9,051 nt of DNA from Oscillospiraceae bacterium (GTDB taxonomy: Bacteria; Bacillota; Clostridia; Oscillospirales; Ruminococcaceae). The stretch is from positions 1 through 9,051 of the forward strand of contig JAQXNQ010000289.1 of the NCBI GenBank assembly GCA_029098085.1, in the 5' to 3' direction. Of this stretch, positions 1-5,560 are shown in pieces. Each line of letters begins with the position of its first letter. Positions within the stretch are counted from its first letter, which is position 1. Position numbers and translations under genes: made by a program. The notes under the pieces were generated by a model. The model was not told the DNA's origin and did not search any database. It saw nothing but the letters and a program-made list of their open reading frames with translations.

Positions 1-316
1 CCACGCGGTTGTGGAGGTCGTAACCGCCGCTCATCAGATATTCGCTGGACACCTCGTTGTACTCGCTGATGGTCCGGGCAATCTCCTCAAATCCGAAATC
101 CCGCTGAGGGCTGACCCGAACCTCAATGATAGCCTCCACCAGCTCGGTATCGATCTTGTCGTAGTCCAGCAAAGGCTTGTAGCCGCGGATCACGCCCTGC
201 CGCTCGTATTCGCTGATGCGGGCCTGAACCTCCTCGACCGGAAGGTCCAGCATCACCGCTATTTTTTCCACATCCATCCGTGCGTTGCCGCTGAGAATCT
301 GCAAAATCTGATCCAT
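1..316 (-). CDS. Lrp/AsnC-family transcriptional regulator (partial, 3' end outside window)
   Basis: The 105 visible codons encode the N-terminal two thirds of an Lrp/AsnC-type protein; the family is usually about 150-165 residues, so the gene continues past the left edge. Residues 1-45 read as the winged helix-turn-helix, including VEEVQARISEYERQGVIRGY, which matches the usual 'recognition helix, then ...GVI.GY' pattern. Residues from about 50 (LDYDKIDTELVEAIIEVRV) fit the first strand of the RAM (AsnC ligand-binding) domain, and SGGYDLH fits its conserved turn. The start ATG at 316 has a good SD (AAAGGAG) seven bases upstream. The gene lies directly downstream of a T-box leader, so it should be made when a specific tRNA is uncharged. 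Lrp proteins sense amino acids and often act on a neighbouring amino-acid gene; the downstream gene is not visible. The target and ligand are unknown. The family call is confident. Confidence 0.88.
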   Translation of the reverse strand, partial: MDQILQILSGNARMDVEKIAVMLDLPVEEVQARISEYERQGVIRGYKPLLDYDKIDTELVEAIIEVRVSPQRDFGFEEIARTISEYNEVSSEYLMSGGYDLHNRV

Positions 317-357
317 AAAGGCGCTCCTTTCATTCCGTAACGGCGTACCGGGCAAAC

Positions 358-394
358 AAAAAAAGACTTCATCCCCGTATTGGGACGAAATCTT
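358..394 (-). terminator. T-box intrinsic terminator
   Basis: On the minus strand a 13-pair stem with two G-T wobbles (394-382 with 375-363) is followed by a run of seven T residues. It lies immediately downstream of the antiterminator box, so it is the regulated terminator of the leader. It ends about 40 bases before the regulator's start codon. Confidence 0.92.
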
Positions 395-586
395 CATTCC
401 GCGGTACCACCCAGGTTGCGGGGCCAAAAGCACCCGCCGCTTTCTGCTCCCCTTAACGCGGGAAAACGCCGTGTTCTGCACGGGGCTCCGGGGCGGCCTG
501 CGGAGATTCCCAAAGGGCCTTGCACCAAAGTGGCCCTCTCTCTGACAGCGAATGCTTCCGCTTCTTCCCATCATCGCCGATTCATT
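358..586 (-). ncRNA. T-box riboswitch (tRNA-sensing leader), probable alanine specifier
   Basis: Read on the minus strand, this leader has the T-box hallmarks in order. They are a Stem I base with GATGAT...GGAGCC, an AGAGAG motif (543-538), a distal loop GGTGCAAG (526-519) closed by GGGCC/GGCCC, the conserved antiterminator box TGGGTGGTACCGCGG (413-399), and an intrinsic terminator (394-358). An uncharged tRNA would pair its anticodon with the specifier and its NCCA end with the TGGT bulge, favouring the antiterminator. Aligning the 3' side of the specifier loop on the usual 'NNN-purine-CCCC' spacing gives GCC (497-495), an alanine codon. The T in TGGT fits an A discriminator base, as in tRNA(Ala). 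The T-box identity is strong. The alanine assignment is an inference from spacing and less certain, because the usual GAA motif beside the specifier is not perfect. Confidence 0.93.
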
Positions 587-592
587 TCTTTT

Positions 593-621
593 ATTATAAA
601 AGAATCCGCTCCCGATGTCAA
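593..621 (-). promoter_or_regulatory. SigA-type promoter of the T-box/Lrp unit
   Basis: On the minus strand there is TTGACA (621-616), a 17-base spacer and TATAAT (598-593), a perfect match to the housekeeping consensus. Transcription would begin near 586, just before Stem I of the T-box. Such a strong promoter fits control by attenuation after initiation. Confidence 0.9.
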
Positions 622-699
622 CCAGAAAATCGGTTCAAAAGCCGGAAAACATAAACCCGCAAAAAATAAAGGTTTTCTCTTTCCTTTCCCGGATTTCTC

Positions 700-708
700 T
701 GCTATAAT
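700..708 (+). promoter_or_regulatory. Extended -10 promoter for the TSUP exporter gene
   Basis: TGCTATAAT at 700-708 is a TGnTATAAT extended -10 element. No good -35 is visible at the expected distance, which extended -10 promoters tolerate. The start codon at 778 is about 63 bases past the expected transcription start. This promoter points away from the T-box promoter about 80 bases to its left. Confidence 0.6.
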
Positions 709-777
709 AAAAAACAGAAGGCTTTGCCGAAAAATCGTGGAAGCAGTGCGGTCTGCTTCCGGAACGGAGCGCACCAT

Positions 778-1566
778 ATGAACATTCTGCTGTTTCTTCT
801 CTGCCTGATTGCCTCCTGTCTGGGCGCCATCACCGGCGTGGGCGGCGGCATTCTGATCAAACCCATCGCAGATGCCATGAACCTGCTGCCGGTCAGCGCC
901 ATCAGCTTTCTGTCCGGCTGCACCGTTCTGTGCATGTCCGCCTCCTCCCTGATCCGGAGCAGAGGAAACGGCGTCAGGCTGGAAAAGGCCGTGACGGTTC
1001 CGCTGGCCGTGGGCTCCATCGGCGGCGGTCTGCTGGGAAAATGGCTGTTTGAGCTGGTGCGGCAGAATTTTTCAAACGAAGCGGTGCTGGGTCTGATTCA
1101 GGCCATCCTGCTGCTGGCCATGACGCTGGCGGTGCTGATTTACTACTTCTTCAAAAGCCGCATTCAGCCCGGAAACCTGCGGGGCACCGTGCTCTGCCTG
1201 GCTGTGGGCCTGACTCTGGGCGTCATCTCCTCCTTTCTGGGCATCGGCGGCGGCCCTGCCAACGTGGCCATTCTCTGCCTGCTCTTCTCGATGACCAGCA
1301 AGGAAGCGGCCAAAAACTCCATCTTCATCATCTTTTTCTCCCAGATCGTCAGCCTGATCAGTACGGTGGCCGGCGGCACGGTGCCCGATGTGAGCATCTG
1401 GCTGGTGGTGCTCATGGCTCTGGGCGGCGTGGGCGGCGCTCTGATCGGCAGCGCCATCTCCAAACGCATCTCCGACAGCGGCGTGGACAAGGTCTTCATG
1501 TGGATGCTGGGCGCCATTGCTCTGGTCAACGTCTGGAACATCATCCGCTTCGCCATGGCGCTGTAA
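778..1566 (+). CDS. TauE/SafE (TSUP) family membrane anion exporter
   Basis: A 262-residue, very hydrophobic protein with about eight predicted membrane segments. It carries the duplicated glycine-rich signature of the TSUP family: LGAITGVGGGILIKP at residues 15-29 and SSFLGIGGGPANV at 151-163, as expected for two homologous halves. Family members of about 250-270 residues move sulfite, sulfoacetate or other small organosulfur or carboxylate anions across the cell membrane. The substrate cannot be read from sequence. I chose the ATG at 778 because GGAG lies eight bases upstream and the first membrane helix starts at once. The longer frame from 724 would add a non-membrane tail lacking this SD. 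It is divergent from the T-box unit and is followed by candidate terminators, so it is probably transcribed alone. The family call is firm, the function general. Confidence 0.9.
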   Translation: MNILLFLLCLIASCLGAITGVGGGILIKPIADAMNLLPVSAISFLSGCTVLCMSASSLIRSRGNGVRLEKAVTVPLAVGSIGGGLLGKWLFELVRQNFSNEAVLGLIQAILLLAMTLAVLIYYFFKSRIQPGNLRGTVLCLAVGLTLGVISSFLGIGGGPANVAILCLLFSMTSKEAAKNSIFIIFFSQIVSLISTVAGGTVPDVSIWLVVLMALGGVGGALIGSAISKRISDSGVDKVFMWMLGAIALVNVWNIIRFAMAL

Positions 1567-1590
1567 GGCGGTTCTTACATGCAGCAAGGA

Positions 1591-1619
1591 AGCCCGACGG
1601 TCGTTTCGCAGGGCTTTTT
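1591..1619 (+). terminator. Candidate intrinsic terminator after the TSUP gene
   Basis: AGCCC (1591-1595) pairs with GGGCT (1611-1615), followed by five T residues. The stem is short and the loop is 15 bases, so it is a moderate terminator. A second A/T-rich dyad (CTTTTTCA with TGAAAAAAG) follows directly. It lies 25 bases after the stop codon. Confidence 0.6.
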
Positions 1620-1675
1620 CAGCGTGTTGAAAAAAGTATTTTGTAAGGAAGAGTTGTACAAGAATGACAAAGTGT

Positions 1676-1741
1676 ATGCCCGCTGGAAGCGGGCATGGGG
1701 TCTCTGAGGAGTATCTTGCGGCCTGCGGGCCGCGCTTTTTT
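1676..1741 (+). terminator. Two tandem hairpins, the second a strong rho-independent terminator
   Basis: The first hairpin is a perfect 9+9 bp stem (ATGCCCGCT at 1676-1684, AGCGGGCAT at 1688-1696) with a three-base loop. The second is GCGGCC (1718-1723), TGCG loop, GGCCGC (1728-1733), then GC and six T residues (1736-1741). The second has the clear form of a plus-strand terminator. It may back up the weaker terminator at 1591-1619, or it may be the 3' end of a small RNA; no convincing promoter was seen for the latter. Confidence 0.6.
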
Positions 1742-1781
1742 ATTCTTTATTGTCCGCGCCGGGCGCGGAGGAGCAGGATTT

Positions 1782-1843
1782 CGCGCTCTGCGGAGCGCGA
1801 CCAGGGCGCTGCCCTGGACCTGCAAGGAGCAAGCCCCTTGACC
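1782..1843. repeat. Three consecutive palindromes, each followed by a (G)ACC tail
   Basis: CGCGCT/AGCGCG (1782-1799), CCAGGGC/GCCCTGG (1801-1817) and CAAGGAGC/GCCCCTTG (1823-1840, one mismatch) stand side by side. Each is followed by ACC, with GACC formed at the junction. The stems differ in sequence but keep the same design, typical of REP-like units that change by compensatory substitution. Confidence 0.55.
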
Positions 1844-1983
1844 CATAATCCTTGGCAAAGGTCGATAGATGATACCAGCTCGAGAGAAGGCCATAAGGAC
1901 TTCTCCCAGCTTTCGCGCGAGCGAAAGCGATGGAACTTTATTTGTGCAATCTGTCGATGAACGTTGCCTTTATCGACACGCTG

Positions 1984-2012
1984 AGCCCGACGATCATCTC
2001 GCCGGGCTTTCT
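1984..2012 (+). terminator. Weak plus-oriented terminator-like hairpin
   Basis: AGCCCG (1984-1989) pairs with CGGGCT (2003-2008), and TTTCTCT follows on the plus strand. On the minus strand, downstream of the YhfC gene, the same hairpin has no T run. It may act as an mRNA 3'-end hairpin for the YhfC transcript, but it is better viewed as the inverted partner of 1591-1619. Confidence 0.3.
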
Positions 2013-2026
2013 CTATTGGCAGCAGC

Positions 2027-2836
2027 TCATTCCGCCTTCAGATTCGGGTTTGAGAATTTCTCCAGCGGAAAGGTCTCCTTCAGCCGCAGCACCGCCGCCA
2101 GCAGCGCACCTGCGAAAACCGCCATGAACAGCTCCGATGCCCAGACGGACAGATACTGCGCCAACAGCACGGCGCCGCTGTTGAGCAAGGTATGACAAAG
2201 GACCGCCGCCAGCCAGGTCATTCCCTTCCTGCCGTGGGAAGCGCCCCAGAAGATCAGCAGCGAAGCGGCAAGATGATACATCACCGCAAAGACCCGCTCC
2301 GGAATCGCCAGATAGAACAGCCCCGGTGCCGTACCGGCCAGCGCCTCCACCGCGGCTATAAGAGCTTCCTGCGGCAGCCCCGCCTGCTCCAGCAGCCCGC
2401 CGTTCCACATCAGGGCGAGCACCAGATTGCTGATTTCGCTCATGCCCGTCAGCAGAATCACCTCGCAGAAGCCGTGTCCGATGCCGAAGGAACAGCCGTC
2501 CCGGAAGGTGCGCTTCTCCTTCAGCAGCAGCGCGCCGCCCAGCCGGGCGCTTTCCTCAAACAGTCCGGCCGTCAGCCCGCCTATTGCAACAGTCATCAGA
2601 ATCGGATGAGCCGCGCTGAAGCTCTGCCAGGCGGGGAGCTGATTCAGAGCCGTCAGCAGCGGGATCCGGGTGAGTACCTGGGAAACCAGAAAGGAAACAA
2701 GGCCCAGCCCCAGCGGCAGCATGGACAGCTTTCGCCTGACTGCCCAGAAAATCAGCAGCCCGATCGGAAGCAGGGTTGTGGCGGCTGCGGCAATGGTCAT
2801 GGCCAAAATGGTCGAACCGGAAATCACAATGTTCAT
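2027..2836 (-). CDS. YhfC-family intramembrane metalloprotease-like protein
   Basis: A 269-residue polytopic membrane protein with about seven or eight hydrophobic segments. The motifs fit the YhfC family (DUF2324), which is related to the CPBP/glutamic intramembrane proteases. They are FEESARLGG at residues 93-101 (Glu94, Glu95, Arg98), FGIGHGFCEVI at 117-127 (His121, Glu125), YHLAASLLI at 187-195 (His188) and LCHTLLNSGAV at 213-223 (His215). The intramembrane Glu and His residues are the presumed catalytic or metal-binding set. The SD AGGAAGG lies five bases before the ATG at 2836. The gene has its own promoter and a dyad at the presumed start site, and is separated from ispH-S1 by that gene's terminator, so it is probably monocistronic. 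Substrate and role are unknown; Firmicutes members may be proteases or CAAX-like processing proteins. The family call is good, activity is inferred. Confidence 0.85.
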   Translation of the reverse strand: MNIVISGSTILAMTIAAAATTLLPIGLLIFWAVRRKLSMLPLGLGLVSFLVSQVLTRIPLLTALNQLPAWQSFSAAHPILMTVAIGGLTAGLFEESARLGGALLLKEKRTFRDGCSFGIGHGFCEVILLTGMSEISNLVLALMWNGGLLEQAGLPQEALIAAVEALAGTAPGLFYLAIPERVFAVMYHLAASLLIFWGASHGRKGMTWLAAVLCHTLLNSGAVLLAQYLSVWASELFMAVFAGALLAAVLRLKETFPLEKFSNPNLKAE

Positions 2837-2862
2837 GGGATCCTTCCTCTCATAGATTATAG

Positions 2863-2886
2863 ATATTTAGAAAATCTTCTAAATAT
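2863..2886. promoter_or_regulatory. Perfect 10+10 bp dyad, candidate operator of the YhfC-family gene
   Basis: ATATTTAGAA (2863-2872) and TTCTAAATAT (2877-2886) form a perfect inverted repeat with a four-base centre. The dyad sits directly downstream of the predicted -10, at the presumed start of transcription, where a repressor would block initiation. It is A/T-rich, unlike the GC-rich terminator stems nearby, and has no T tail. No regulator gene is visible next to it, so the binding protein is unknown. Confidence 0.6.
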
Positions 2887-2892
2887 GCTTTC

Positions 2893-2921
2893 AGTATACC
2901 CTCTTTTCCTGCAAAAGTCAG
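2893..2921 (-). promoter_or_regulatory. Promoter of the YhfC-family gene
   Basis: On the minus strand CTGACT (2921-2916), a 17-base spacer and TATACT (2898-2893) match the SigA consensus at four and five of six positions. Initiation would fall near 2886, at the edge of the dyad at 2863-2886. An alternative -10, TATAAT at 2861-2856, lacks a -35. Confidence 0.6.
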
Positions 2922-2928
2922 GGCAACG

Positions 2929-2960
2929 CAAAAACGGGACGCACTTTCGTGCGCCCCGTC
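2929..2960 (-). terminator. Strong intrinsic terminator of the tmcAL-cmk-plsC-ispH operon
   Basis: On the minus strand an 11-pair stem with one G-T wobble (2959-2949 with 2944-2934) closes a GAAA tetraloop and is followed by five T residues (2934-2930). It lies 14 bases after the ispH-S1 stop codon and separates that operon from the YhfC gene. Confidence 0.9.
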
Positions 2961-2973
2961 ACGGGATCCATGC

Positions 2974-4971
2974 TTATTCGATGGTGACACCCTCGATGCC
3001 GGCCACATCGGCGGCATACTCGGAAACGGGCTCCTCTTCCTCAACGGGAGCAGCCTCGCTGTCCAGGGTAGCGCGGATGGACAGGCTGACCTTCTTCTTG
3101 TCGAAGTCGATGTCGATGATCTTGGCATTGACCACATCACCCACAGCCAGCTTGTCGGAAACCTTGGCGATCCGCTCGTTGGCGATCTGGGAAATATGAA
3201 TCAGGCCGTCCACACCGGGAATGATCTGCGCGAAAGCGCCGAAGGTGGTGATGGAGACGATTCTGACAGGAGCAACGGTGCCGATGGGGTAGTCGCGCTT
3301 AAAGACTTCCCAGGGATTGTCCTCGCTCTTTTTGTAGCCCAGAGAGATCTTCTTCTTCTCGGGGTCGATGTCCTTGATATAAACCTCAACCTGATCGCCC
3401 ACATGAACCACTTCTTCAGGGGACTTGATGCGGGTCCAGGAGAGCTCGGTGATGTGGATCATGCCGTCCACGCCGCCCAGGTCAACGAAAGCACCGTAGG
3501 AGGTGAGAGACTTGACTTCGCCGTGGTAAACCTTGCCGACTTCCACGTCAGCCCAGAAGGCTTCCTGCTTGGCTTTTCTCTGTTCCTGCAGAACAGCCTT
3601 GATGGAGCCCACTGCACGACGGCGTCTGTCGTTGATCTCAATCACCTTGAACTGCACTTCCGTGTTCAGCAGGGCAGAAAGATCCTCCATCCGTCTGTCG
3701 GAAGCCAGAGAGGCAGGAACAAAAATCTTCAGGTTGTTGCAGGTCACGAGAACGCCGCCCTTGATGACGTCGGTCACAACGCCGGTCAGAGTGGTCTGAT
3801 CCTCATAGGCCTTGCAGATCTCGTTGTAGTTGGCTTCAGCGTCCACACGCTTCTTGGACAGGGTCACGATGCCTTCCTGGTCATTGACCTTCAGCACGAT
3901 CAGATCCAGCTCATCGCCCTTTTCGATGCCGGCGGTGCCGCTGTTGGACTCAGAGATTTCGGAAGCGGGAACAATACCGGCCTGTTTGGCGCCGATATCA
4001 ACGTGGATTTCGCTGGGAGTCACTGTTGTAACGATGCCCTTTACCCTCTTACCCGTATATAATTTCTCAGCGCTCTGAGATTGTTCGAAAAGCTCCGCAA
4101 AGCTGAGCTCCTCGCCCTGGTTTTCCAAAATTTCACTCATGGTAGTTAGAACCTCCTTGATTATATCAGCCGGGGTAGAAGCACCGGCAGTGACGCCAAT
4201 ACTATTATGCAGTAAAATTTCGCTTTTGTCAAGTTCTGTTTTGGATTCCAGCAAAATTGTCTTGCAAAATCCGCTGCATATGTCGTACAGCTTGCGGGTA
4301 TTGGAGCTTTCATGGCCGCCAATGACCACCATCAGGTCCGATTGCTCCGCAATCTGTATCGCTTCCCGCTGTCTTTCTTCAGTCGCATTACATATTGTAG
4401 CAAACATTTTCGCGTTTGTATAGTCTTTTCCGATAATAAGTTGTAAATTTTCCCACAACTTTTGCCGGAAAGTGGTCTGTGCCACCACCGAAACCGGCGG
4501 TTCTCCCTCTTTCCGAAGGATTTGCAGCAGATTTCTCAGCTCGTTTTCATCCCGGAAGACGTAAACCCGCCCGACCGCATGGCCTACGATGCCCTCCACC
4601 TCGGGATGACTGGGATCCCCTGCCACCAGCAAAATCCGGCCGGCTGCCGTTTCCTCCGCCGCGATCCGGTGGATCTTGGCCACAAAGGGACAGGTGCAGT
4701 CCACCACCTCCCGGCCGGCGAGGGCCTCCATGGCGGCGCGGCTGATGCCGTGGGAGCGGATGACCACCGTCTGCCCCGGCTTTGTCTCCTCCGGCGAAGC
4801 AACCGGCGGCATGCCCAGTGCCCGGAGGCTTTCCACCACCTGGGGATTGTGGATGATGGGCCCCAGGGTCACGGCGTTCCTCCCGCTGCGGGCCACCTCA
4901 AAGGCCTTCTCCACCGCCCGGCTGACGCCGAAGCAGAAGCCGGCGGATTTGGCCAGCGTGATCTCAGACAT
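2974..4971 (-). CDS. ispH: Fused 4-hydroxy-3-methylbut-2-enyl diphosphate reductase (IspH/LytB) and S1-domain RNA-binding protein
   Basis: A 665-residue two-part protein. Residues 1 to about 285 are IspH, the [4Fe-4S] enzyme that reduces HMBPP to IPP and DMAPP in the last MEP step. The cluster cysteines Cys13 (GFCFGV), Cys94 (CTCP) and Cys194 (CNAT) are present, as are His41, His122, Glu124 (HPEVEG), Thr166/Thr167, the SSNT stretch (222-225) and TAGAS (261-265). Residues from about 307 to 634 hold four S1 OB-fold repeats (about 307-375, 394-456, 477-547, 564-634), followed by an acidic tail. IspH-S1 fusions are known in Clostridia. The start ATG at 4971 overlaps the plsC stop by eight bases and has GGAGG six bases upstream. 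An SD and ATG at codon 278 (4140), exactly at the domain junction, may also give a separate 388-residue S1 protein. Confidence 0.96.
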   Translation of the reverse strand: MSEITLAKSAGFCFGVSRAVEKAFEVARSGRNAVTLGPIIHNPQVVESLRALGMPPVASPEETKPGQTVVIRSHGISRAAMEALAGREVVDCTCPFVAKIHRIAAEETAAGRILLVAGDPSHPEVEGIVGHAVGRVYVFRDENELRNLLQILRKEGEPPVSVVAQTTFRQKLWENLQLIIGKDYTNAKMFATICNATEERQREAIQIAEQSDLMVVIGGHESSNTRKLYDICSGFCKTILLESKTELDKSEILLHNSIGVTAGASTPADIIKEVLTTMSEILENQGEELSFAELFEQSQSAEKLYTGKRVKGIVTTVTPSEIHVDIGAKQAGIVPASEISESNSGTAGIEKGDELDLIVLKVNDQEGIVTLSKKRVDAEANYNEICKAYEDQTTLTGVVTDVIKGGVLVTCNNLKIFVPASLASDRRMEDLSALLNTEVQFKVIEINDRRRRAVGSIKAVLQEQRKAKQEAFWADVEVGKVYHGEVKSLTSYGAFVDLGGVDGMIHITELSWTRIKSPEEVVHVGDQVEVYIKDIDPEKKKISLGYKKSEDNPWEVFKRDYPIGTVAPVRIVSITTFGAFAQIIPGVDGLIHISQIANERIAKVSDKLAVGDVVNAKIIDIDFDKKKVSLSIRATLDSEAAPVEEEEPVSEYAADVAGIEGVTIE
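4138..4158 (-). promoter_or_regulatory. Internal Shine-Dalgarno and in-frame ATG at the IspH/S1 junction
   Basis: On the minus strand a consensus AAGGAGG (4158-4152) lies 11 bases before ATG codon 278 of the fusion. The spacing is slightly long but workable. From here the product would be 388 residues beginning MSEILENQ, close to the size of free Firmicutes S1-like proteins. The site sits between the last IspH motif (TAGAS, 261-265) and the first S1 repeat (about 307). Confidence 0.5.
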
Positions 4972-5560
4972 GGGCTTCCTCCAGCAGATTCTGCAGCGTG
5001 CCGGTCAGCAGCCGGTTGGCCGCCCGGATCTCGGAGGGGGCCCGGCTTTGAATGGCCAGCTGCTCCGGCGTGATGAAGGCGCCGTACCGCACCACCACCG
5101 GTCTCCGGATGAATTTCCGCTTTCCCTTTTTAATGACGCAGGGCTGCAGGCCGCAGCCGGTTTCGGCGGCAATCAGCACCGCGCCGGATTTGAGCTTCTG
5201 CAGCTCGCCGGTTTTGGAGCGGTGCCCCTCCGGAAAGATGGCCACCACATTGCCGCTTTTCACCAGATTCACCGCCTTTTCGATGGCGCCGGTGTCGCCC
5301 TTGCCCCGGGCAACCGGAAAGGCGCCCAGCGCCCGCAGCAGCAGCGCCAGAGGCTTGAAGCGGAACAGCTCCTCCTTGGCCATGAAAAAGCACTGGGGCT
5401 TCAGCTTCACCGCCACAAAGATCGGGTCAAACTGGGAGATATGGTTGGAGCAGAGGACGAAGCCCTTCTCCGGCACCTGCTCCACGCCCTCGTACCGGAC
5501 CTTGTACATCAGCTTGGAAACGAGACTGACAACCCCTCTGGCGAAAGCATAAAAGCTCAT
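4964..5560 (-). CDS. plsC: 1-acyl-sn-glycerol-3-phosphate acyltransferase (PlsC family)
   Basis: A 198-residue membrane-associated acyltransferase. It transfers an acyl group to lysophosphatidic acid to make phosphatidic acid, the precursor of membrane phospholipids. The LPLAT blocks are in order: NHISQFD at residues 39-45 (catalytic His40 and Asp45), GAFPVARGKGD at 79-89, FPEGHRS at 109-115 (commonly FPEGTRS) and LQPCVI at 138-143. The length is typical of short clostridial PlsC proteins. The ATG at 5560 overlaps the cmk stop codon by four bases (ATGA), with AGGAGG upstream inside cmk, so translation is probably coupled. Its own stop overlaps the ispH start by eight bases. The order cmk-plsC-ispH(-S1) is a recurrent clostridial arrangement. 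Acyl-donor preference cannot be inferred. Confidence 0.93.
   Translation of the reverse strand: MSFYAFARGVVSLVSKLMYKVRYEGVEQVPEKGFVLCSNHISQFDPIFVAVKLKPQCFFMAKEELFRFKPLALLLRALGAFPVARGKGDTGAIEKAVNLVKSGNVVAIFPEGHRSKTGELQKLKSGAVLIAAETGCGLQPCVIKKGKRKFIRRPVVVRYGAFITPEQLAIQSRAPSEIRAANRLLTGTLQNLLEEAHV

Larger units (their letters stand above)
1590..2010. repeat. Gene-free, palindrome-dense intergenic element with related inverted ends
   Basis: No believable gene occupies 1567-2026. The stretch holds at least nine short dyads: 1591-1615, 1676-1696, 1718-1733, 1754-1768, 1782-1799, 1801-1817, 1823-1840, 1884-1905 and 1909-1928, plus TGTCGAT/ATCGACA (1952-1978) and AGCCCG/CGGGCT (1984-2008). The two ends resemble each other in inverted orientation. 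The left end has an AGCCC/GGGCT hairpin followed by CAGCGTGTTGA. The right end, read on the minus strand, has an AGCCCG/CGGGCT hairpin followed by CAGCGTGTCGA. This suggests a dispersed REP- or MITE-like element, or an assembly of such modules. Copy number elsewhere in the genome cannot be seen from one window. Confidence 0.5.

Noticed and set aside
724..777. Longer start for the TSUP exporter at 724
   Set aside because: The added residues are polar and not family-like, and the GGAG SD is placed for the ATG at 778.
1754..1843. CRISPR-like run of palindromes
   Set aside because: The units differ in stem sequence, have no regular spacers and no cas genes nearby.
1619..1960. Frames of 90-100 codons on both strands in the palindromic intergenic region
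   Set aside because: Translations simply read through the hairpins, with no SD and no recognisable domain.
2192..2408. Glycine- and arginine-rich minus-strand frame at 2013-2408
   Set aside because: It overlaps the YhfC gene on the same strand in another frame and is a shadow of its GC-rich codons.
2192..4062. Long plus-strand frames opposite YhfC and ispH-S1
   Set aside because: They are antisense shadows of well-supported genes; their low-complexity, Gln/His/Arg-rich translations match no family and lack SDs.
4160..4165. TGATATAAT extended -10-like sequence just upstream of the internal S1 start
   Set aside because: It ends one base before AAGGAGG, so transcription would begin within the SD and destroy it. 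No -35 at a suitable distance. It is explained by the Asp-Ile-Ile codons.
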